Shown here in pieces: positions 59,399 to 64,000 of a DNA stretch of 64,000 nucleotides (positions are counted from its first letter, which is position 1; every line of letters begins with the position of its first letter). This DNA comes from Streptomyces albicerus (GTDB lineage Bacteria > Actinomycetota > Actinomycetes > Streptomycetales > Streptomycetaceae), in contig NZ_VWMY01000001.1 in assembly GCF_008905045.1 (NCBI RefSeq), positions 1 through 64,000 on the forward strand, given 5' to 3'. The position numbers and the translations under genes were made by a program. Under the pieces are notes generated by a model. It did not search any database, had not been told where the DNA came from, and was given only the letters and a program-made list of their open reading frames with translations.

Positions 59399-60859
59399 TC
59401 AACTCGCCTCGCCGGCGGGCTCCTTGGCCAACGAGGCCTTGCTCTCGACAGGCCCCTGCGATTCGGAGGAAGCGGGCTCGTCGGCCTCGCTCACGGCATC
59501 CGCCTGCGCGGGCACCTTCACCTTCGGCGCCTTCTCGGCGTCCACCGCCACGTCCTCCTCCACGAACGCGATCTCGCCGTCGAGCATCTTCTTCGCCCGC
59601 TCCATGTCCAGGGCACCCTCCCAGCGGGAGACGGCGAAGACGGCGACACAGTTGCCGAGCAGGTTGGTCGCGACGCGCATCGAGTCCATGATGCGGTCCA
59701 CGCCCAGCAGCAGGGCGACGGCACCGGCGGGGATGACCCCGAGCGCGGAGGCGGTCGCCGACAGCGCGAGGAACGCCGAACCCGGCACGCCCGCCATGCC
59801 CTTGCTGGTCAGCATCAGCACCAGGACCACGGTGATCTGCTGGCCCAGGCTGAGGTCGACGCCCACGGCCTGCGCGATGAACAGCGTGCCGATGGAGAGG
59901 TAGATCGAGGCACCGTCGAGGTTGAAGGAGTACCCGGTCGGCAGCACCAGACCCACGGCGTCGTCACGGGCACCCGCCTGGCGCAGCTTCTGCATCATGC
60001 GGGGCATGACGGTCTCGCTGGACGCGGTGCCGAGGGCCAGCAGCATCTCCGCGCGCGTGTAGCGGACGAACTTCCACAGGCTCAGCCCGGTGACCAGCTT
60101 CAGGGCGACCCCGAGCAGCACCAGGAAGAGCGCCGCCACCGCGTAGCAGAGGACGATGAGCTTGCCGTACGTCTCGATGACGCCGAGGCCGTACTCCCCC
60201 ACCAGGTGGACCATCGCGCCGAACACGGCGAGCGGAGCAAGCTTCATGACGAAGCCGACGATCGCGAAGATGATCTCCTGGGCCTGCTCGATGGCGGGCA
60301 GGATCGCGGGCACCTTGGTGTTGCCGAGGTGCAGCAGTGCGGCACCCACCAGGCAGGCCAGCACCAGGACTTGCAGCAGCGAGTTCTCGGCGAACGCGCC
60401 GACCGCGCTCTGCGGCAGCGCCTCCAGGACGAACTCGCTGGTCGAGGGCAGCGAACCGCCGGCGGTCTTGCCCTCGACCGCCGAGGCGTCGAGCTTCGAC
60501 GGGTCGACGTTCATGCCCGACCCGGGGGCGAAGACGTTGGCGGCGATCAGGCCGATGATCAGCGCGGCCGTGGAGGCGACCTCGAACCAGATCAGGGCCT
60601 TGAGCCCGATCCGCCCGAAGGCCTTCAGATTGCCTGCCTTGGCGATGCCGACGACGACCACGCAGAACACGAGCGGTGAGATCACCGTCTTGATGAGACG
60701 CACGAAACCGTCGCCGAGCGGCTGGAAGGTCGTGGCCGTGTCCGGCCACAACCTTCCGACAACGACTCCGAGTACGAGCGCGCAGGCGACCTGCGCGAAC
60801 AGTGAGGTACGCAGTATGCGTGCGACGCGTCGCGGCAGGGACGGTACAGACGGCGGCAC
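59399..60859 (-). CDS. dctA: C4-dicarboxylate symporter of the DctA/GltP family
   Basis: 486 residues from the GTG at 60859; the GTG at 60865 overlaps the GGAGGAG site. About eight helices and two re-entrant loops. Family signatures: FVRLIKTVISPLVFCVVVVGIAKAG, LGTASSETVMPRMM (serine-rich motif), GYSFNLDGASIYLSIGTLFIAQA, VLMLTSKGMAGVPGSAFLAL, GVDRIMDSMRVATNLLGN. Imports succinate, fumarate, malate or aspartate with protons or sodium. A hydrophilic, Ala/Glu-rich tail of about 60 residues extends past the usual end. It could serve growth on the oxaloacetate-linked acids made by the pathways in this window. Confidence 0.95.
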   Translation of the reverse strand: MPPSVPSLPRRVARILRTSLFAQVACALVLGVVVGRLWPDTATTFQPLGDGFVRLIKTVISPLVFCVVVVGIAKAGNLKAFGRIGLKALIWFEVASTAALIIGLIAANVFAPGSGMNVDPSKLDASAVEGKTAGGSLPSTSEFVLEALPQSAVGAFAENSLLQVLVLACLVGAALLHLGNTKVPAILPAIEQAQEIIFAIVGFVMKLAPLAVFGAMVHLVGEYGLGVIETYGKLIVLCYAVAALFLVLLGVALKLVTGLSLWKFVRYTRAEMLLALGTASSETVMPRMMQKLRQAGARDDAVGLVLPTGYSFNLDGASIYLSIGTLFIAQAVGVDLSLGQQITVVLVLMLTSKGMAGVPGSAFLALSATASALGVIPAGAVALLLGVDRIMDSMRVATNLLGNCVAVFAVSRWEGALDMERAKKMLDGEIAFVEEDVAVDAEKAPKVKVPAQADAVSEADEPASSESQGPVESKASLAKEPAGEAS

Positions 60860-61000
60860 GGGCACTCCTCCAGGGGGACTTCTGGGATGCGGAAAGCGGA
60901 TTCCGCGGTGATCACTATCGGGGGAGTTTGCTACCGCCGGAGACCTCTATGTCACGTGCATGTAAATCATCGGGGATGTGTCACGTCCCACACGGATCGC
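60860..61000. promoter_or_regulatory. Promoter region of dctA
   Basis: TGTCACGT occurs at 60950-60957 and again at 60979-60986 as direct repeats 29 bp apart. They could be sites for a response regulator, but no partner gene is nearby. Confidence 0.35.
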
Positions 61001-62695
61001 TCAACAGCCCTCGCGGTCCTTGGTGAGCGTCCCCTGAACGGTCACCAGGCTCCGGTCGTAACACCCGCCCGATCCGTACAGCCGGTAGCGCTCGCTGGTC
61101 GTACCGACGGCGTGCCGCTGGTCGCGCGGCACGTTCGCCGTATACGTCGCGTCGCCCGCGTAGCTGTCGTCGAGCCGGGACCACGCGGTGCGCCGGCCGC
61201 CCCGCGTCTCCACGACGGCGGCACGGTCCCCCAGTGACAGAACGGTCCGCAGCCGGTCACCCGCGCCGAGCGTCGTGGTGCCGTCCATGGTGTACGTGCG
61301 GTGCGCACGGGTCGACTTGGCGGGCCCGCGCCCGTCCACGGTGACCGTCTCGTCGTCGGTCCAGGTCCCCTTCAGTGCGTCCGTGTTCTCGCCGTCGGTC
61401 CAGCGGTGCACGGAGGAGTTGGCCAGCGCGCGGTCGACGGTGGTCGTCACGCGGCCGTGGGAGGTGTCGACGTACCCGGACACGGTCAGCCGATGCCCCG
61501 CCTTCGTGTCCAGCCTGTGCTCCGAACCGGGCGTGTACGTCGAGGAGTTCGCGAGGTCGCCCGCCCTGTGGGCGGTGAGCTTCCCGGTGACCCGCTCGCT
61601 CTTCGCGTCCTGCCAGACGAGGACGTTCACGGGGGTGCTCCAGCCGCTCTGCCCCTCCGGAACGCCCACTACGGAGACGTCGATCCGGTGCGGCCGGCCG
61701 TCGTTGAACAGCCCGGCGAACGGCGTCAGGTCGTACTCGACCGGCTTGATGTCGAAGGCACGCGGCCCCGGAATCACGTACCAGAGGAAGGGGTTGGACC
61801 AGCCTCCGGTCCACACGGTCGGGAACGGCGCGGCGATGCCCGCGAGTTGGCCGTCGACCTTGATCTGCACCTCGCGATAAGGGCCTTCGTCCGCCTTGCA
61901 GGAGTAGGGCGCGGCGTCGGGCACCGTCAGATACCAGTACTCCTCGCAGCCGCCGCCCGACCCGGTGGCGTACACCTCGGCGACGATGCGTTCACTGTTG
62001 CGGGGCGTGGTGACGGTGCCGTCCTGGAGGGTGAGGACGCGGTCGGGGGTGACGGCCGACTTGCCGGTGGCCTGCTCGCCGGTGGCCTGCGTGTCGGCGG
62101 GGTAGAACGTCAGCGCCACCTTGACGTCGATGATGCCCGTATACGTGTCGTCGACGACGTTGCCGATGAGCATCTCGACGTCGTGGTCGCCCCGGAACGT
62201 GTCGCTGTAGCGCGTGACGTCCTTCTCCACCGACCATTCGATGCCGTCGGGTGAGGGCTGCGGAGTGGACGTACGGAAGACCTCGACTCCGCCGATGTGC
62301 AGATAGCCGAGCCGGTCGAACTGCCGCCCCTTGACCTTGCCGTCGAGGCGCAACACGACCTTGCTCCAGCGCTCGCCGCAGCCGCGCGGGGGTGCGTACG
62401 TGCCCCTGTAGGGCGTGAAGTCGCGGAACTGCGCCTCGGCGACCGTCACTTCGCAGGACGTGCCGGCGGGCCTGGTGACGGGCGGGGCGGCCGTCAGGGG
62501 GTCGTGCCAGTCGGTGCCGAACTCGGCGGGTGGGTCCGCGGGTTGGGTGGCCCGCGCGGAGGACTGGGCAACCTGGGTGGAGGGCTGAGCCACCTGGGCG
62601 GAGGCTGGGGCGGCCTGGGCGGGTGCCGCTCCGAGGAGGGTGCTCGCCATGAGGGTCACTCCGGCGAGCATGGACATGCAAATCCGTCTTCTCAT
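61001..62695 (-). CDS. Secreted peptide-N-glycosidase A-like protein
   Basis: 564 residues from the ATG at 62695 (RRRICMSMLAGVTLMASTLLGAAPAQA, a Sec signal). Two beta-rich domains follow. EFGTDWHDPLTAAPP, GERWSKVVLRLDGKVKGRQFDRLGYLHIGGVEVFRTSTPQPSPDGIEWSVEKDVTRYSD match PNGase A (asparagine amidase A), which strips N-glycans from glycopeptides. Later blocks are DVSVVGVPEGQSGW and a repeat-rich C-terminus. Cys pairs (TSCEV/RGCGE, GGCEEY/YSCKAD, GGCYD/EGC) suggest disulfides in an exported enzyme. With the GH109-like gene nearby it suggests use of host or plant glycoproteins. Confidence 0.88.
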   Translation of the reverse strand: MRRRICMSMLAGVTLMASTLLGAAPAQAAPASAQVAQPSTQVAQSSARATQPADPPAEFGTDWHDPLTAAPPVTRPAGTSCEVTVAEAQFRDFTPYRGTYAPPRGCGERWSKVVLRLDGKVKGRQFDRLGYLHIGGVEVFRTSTPQPSPDGIEWSVEKDVTRYSDTFRGDHDVEMLIGNVVDDTYTGIIDVKVALTFYPADTQATGEQATGKSAVTPDRVLTLQDGTVTTPRNSERIVAEVYATGSGGGCEEYWYLTVPDAAPYSCKADEGPYREVQIKVDGQLAGIAAPFPTVWTGGWSNPFLWYVIPGPRAFDIKPVEYDLTPFAGLFNDGRPHRIDVSVVGVPEGQSGWSTPVNVLVWQDAKSERVTGKLTAHRAGDLANSSTYTPGSEHRLDTKAGHRLTVSGYVDTSHGRVTTTVDRALANSSVHRWTDGENTDALKGTWTDDETVTVDGRGPAKSTRAHRTYTMDGTTTLGAGDRLRTVLSLGDRAAVVETRGGRRTAWSRLDDSYAGDATYTANVPRDQRHAVGTTSERYRLYGSGGCYDRSLVTVQGTLTKDREGC

Positions 62696-62802
62696 GGGCG
62701 GTGTTCTACGGGGAGTTGGCCCCGCCCGCAATGCGGCCTCGGGTCATGACGGAACCCCGCCACTGTCAGTACGGTGGTGCGACCGGTTGGCGAGGGGGCG
62801 CT

Positions 62803-64000
62803 ATGGATCGGGAACGGGACGACGCACCACGCGGGTTACCTCGTTTCGCCCTCGGTCCGGTGGCGGGCCTGGCGGCCGTCTTCACCGTCGTACTGACCGC
62901 ACTGTCCGGCCGATACGGGTACCACCGCGACGAGTTGTACTTCCTCGCGGCGGGCGATCACCTGGCGTGGGGGTACGTCGACCAGCCGCCGCTGACGCCG
63001 CTGCTGGCGCGGGCGGCCACCGCGCTGTTCGGGGACTCGACGGCCACGCTGCGAGTCCCGGCGACGCTCGCCTTCGTCGCCGTCGTCTTCGTGGTCGCGC
63101 TCATCGCGCGTGAGTTGGGCGGCGACCGGCGCACCCAGGTGCTCGCCGCGGGGCTCGCGGGCCTGGGCGGGCAGCCGTTGGCGGTCGGGCACATGGTGTC
63201 GACCGCCGGCTTCGATCTGCTGGCGTGGCTGGTGATCTGCTGGCTGGTGCTGCGGCTGCTGCGCACCGGCGACGGGCGGTGGTGGCTGCCGATCGGCCTG
63301 TGCGTCGGGGTCGGTCTGCTGAACAAGTACCTCGTGGCGCTGTTGGTCGTCGCGCTGCTCACGGCCGTGCTCGCCGTGGGACCGCGGCGGGTGCTGCGCA
63401 GTCCGTGGCTGCTCGCCGGTACGGCCGCCGCGCTCGCGGTGGCGGCGCCCAACCTGTGGTGGCAGGCCGACCACGACTGGCCGCAGCTGACCGTCGCGGA
63501 CGGCATCAGCACGGACGACGGCACCGAGAACCGGATCCTGTTCGTGCCCGAGCAACTCATCTATCTCTCCCCGTTGTTCGTACCCGTGTGGGTCGCGGGC
63601 TGGCTGCGGCTGTGGCGCGATCCGGCGCTGCGCTGGGCCCGGGCGACGGCAGTGGCGTACCCGCTTCTGTGTGGGCTGGTTCTCGGGCTGGGAGGCAAGG
63701 GCTACTACGCCGTTCCGCTGCTGGTCGTGCTGCTGGTGGCGGGCTGCGAGCCGGTGCTCGCCTGGACGCGGCGTCATGGCCGTACGTGGCCCGTGGTGGC
63801 CGTCGTCCTGACGATCGCGGTCAACGCGATGGTGACCCTGCCGGTGCTGCCGCCGAGTGCGCTCGCCGTGCCGATGGCACTCAACAAGGAGCAGGGGGAG
63901 CAGGTGGGGTGGCCCGCGCTGGCTGACGCGACCGCGAAGGGGTGGTCAGCGATTCCCGAGCGCGAGCGGGCGCGCGCGGTGGTCTTCACGCAGAACTACG
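62803..64000 (+). CDS. Membrane glycosyltransferase of the PMT/ArnT family (GT39), cut by the window end
   Basis: At least 399 residues from the ATG at 62803 after GAGGGGG; no stop before 64000. Multi-helix protein starting with a first helix (LAAVFTVVLTALSG), then the catalytic loop YGYHRDELYFLAAGDHLAWGYVDQPPLTPLLARA with the family Asp-Glu pair. Further helices include PLAVGHMVSTAGFDLLAWLVICWLVLRLL and GLCVGVGLLNKYLVALLVVALL. These enzymes move sugars from polyprenyl-phosphate carriers on the outer membrane face. The LAWGYVDQPPL form is common in actinobacterial members of unknown acceptor. Confidence 0.88.
   Translation, partial: MDRERDDAPRGLPRFALGPVAGLAAVFTVVLTALSGRYGYHRDELYFLAAGDHLAWGYVDQPPLTPLLARAATALFGDSTATLRVPATLAFVAVVFVVALIARELGGDRRTQVLAAGLAGLGGQPLAVGHMVSTAGFDLLAWLVICWLVLRLLRTGDGRWWLPIGLCVGVGLLNKYLVALLVVALLTAVLAVGPRRVLRSPWLLAGTAAALAVAAPNLWWQADHDWPQLTVADGISTDDGTENRILFVPEQLIYLSPLFVPVWVAGWLRLWRDPALRWARATAVAYPLLCGLVLGLGGKGYYAVPLLVVLLVAGCEPVLAWTRRHGRTWPVVAVVLTIAVNAMVTLPVLPPSALAVPMALNKEQGEQVGWPALADATAKGWSAIPERERARAVVFTQNY

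Overview
The window is very GC-rich DNA with strong third-position G/C bias, many GTG/TTG starts, Tat-type secretion signals and intergenic hairpin repeats of a kind common in Streptomyces. It looks like a stretch of a Streptomyces or closely related actinomycete chromosome. No rRNA, tRNA, CRISPR array or phage structural gene was seen.

Bases 1-2,400 are worn DNA: an upstream terminator, an IS5-type transposase remnant, a decayed unknown gene and a frameshifted SGNH hydrolase. From 2.8 to 11.6 kb lie two aldehyde dehydrogenases, a Tat-exported beta-propeller protein, an IclR regulator, a short-chain dehydrogenase (SDR) and a histidine kinase/response regulator pair.

The core is a catabolic island at 12.0-21.5 kb. 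It holds an acyl-CoA ligase, a GntR regulator, a RraA-type aldolase (GalC-like), a PIG-L-type hydratase (GalB-like) with a small coupled unknown gene, a VanB-type reductase, a VanA-type Rieske oxygenase, an alpha/beta hydrolase, a muconolactone-isomerase-like protein, an SDR, and both subunits of a protocatechuate 4,5-dioxygenase (LigA/LigB). Together they can be read as vanillate -> protocatechuate -> 4,5-ring cleavage -> pyruvate + oxaloacetate. The SDR, hydrolase and isomerase would stand in for the usual LigC, LigI and tautomerase steps. This is unexpected in an actinomycete, where the 3,4-cleavage beta-ketoadipate route is usual.

From 21.6 to 26.7 kb there is a TetR regulator with a double operator, an F420-type monooxygenase broken by one TAG, two SDRs (one with an internal deletion), a YceI protein and a tandem SnoaL-like secreted protein. 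A second catabolic operon at 26.8-31.7 kb joins an intradiol dioxygenase, DoxX, an amidohydrolase, a CaiB-type CoA-transferase and a citryl-CoA-lyase-like protein, with an AraC regulator converging on it. A luciferase-like monooxygenase and an SDR follow. IS110 and IS5 scraps at 34.65-34.99 kb end this part.

From 35.0 to 40.4 kb is a glucarate-type module: a TctABC transporter, a broken glucarate dehydratase, 5-dehydro-4-deoxyglucarate dehydratase and an IclR regulator. Bases 40.4-43.0 kb are a gene graveyard with fragments of an SDR, a possible CoA-transferase, an enoyl-CoA hydratase and an acyl-CoA ligase. A CocE-type hydrolase and an alpha/beta hydrolase follow, under a TetR regulator with three matching palindromes. 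An ECF sigma factor with a membrane-anchored partner comes next.

At 49-53 kb there is more decay (an RHS-repeat fragment, a 37-bp tandem repeat, an SsuD-like pseudogene) around YjbQ. From 52.9 kb to the end the sequence looks like ordinary chromosome: a flavin monooxygenase, MltG, an ABC exporter with a divergent MarR gene, a GH109-type protein, a dicarboxylate symporter, a PNGase A-like secreted protein and an incomplete membrane glycosyltransferase.
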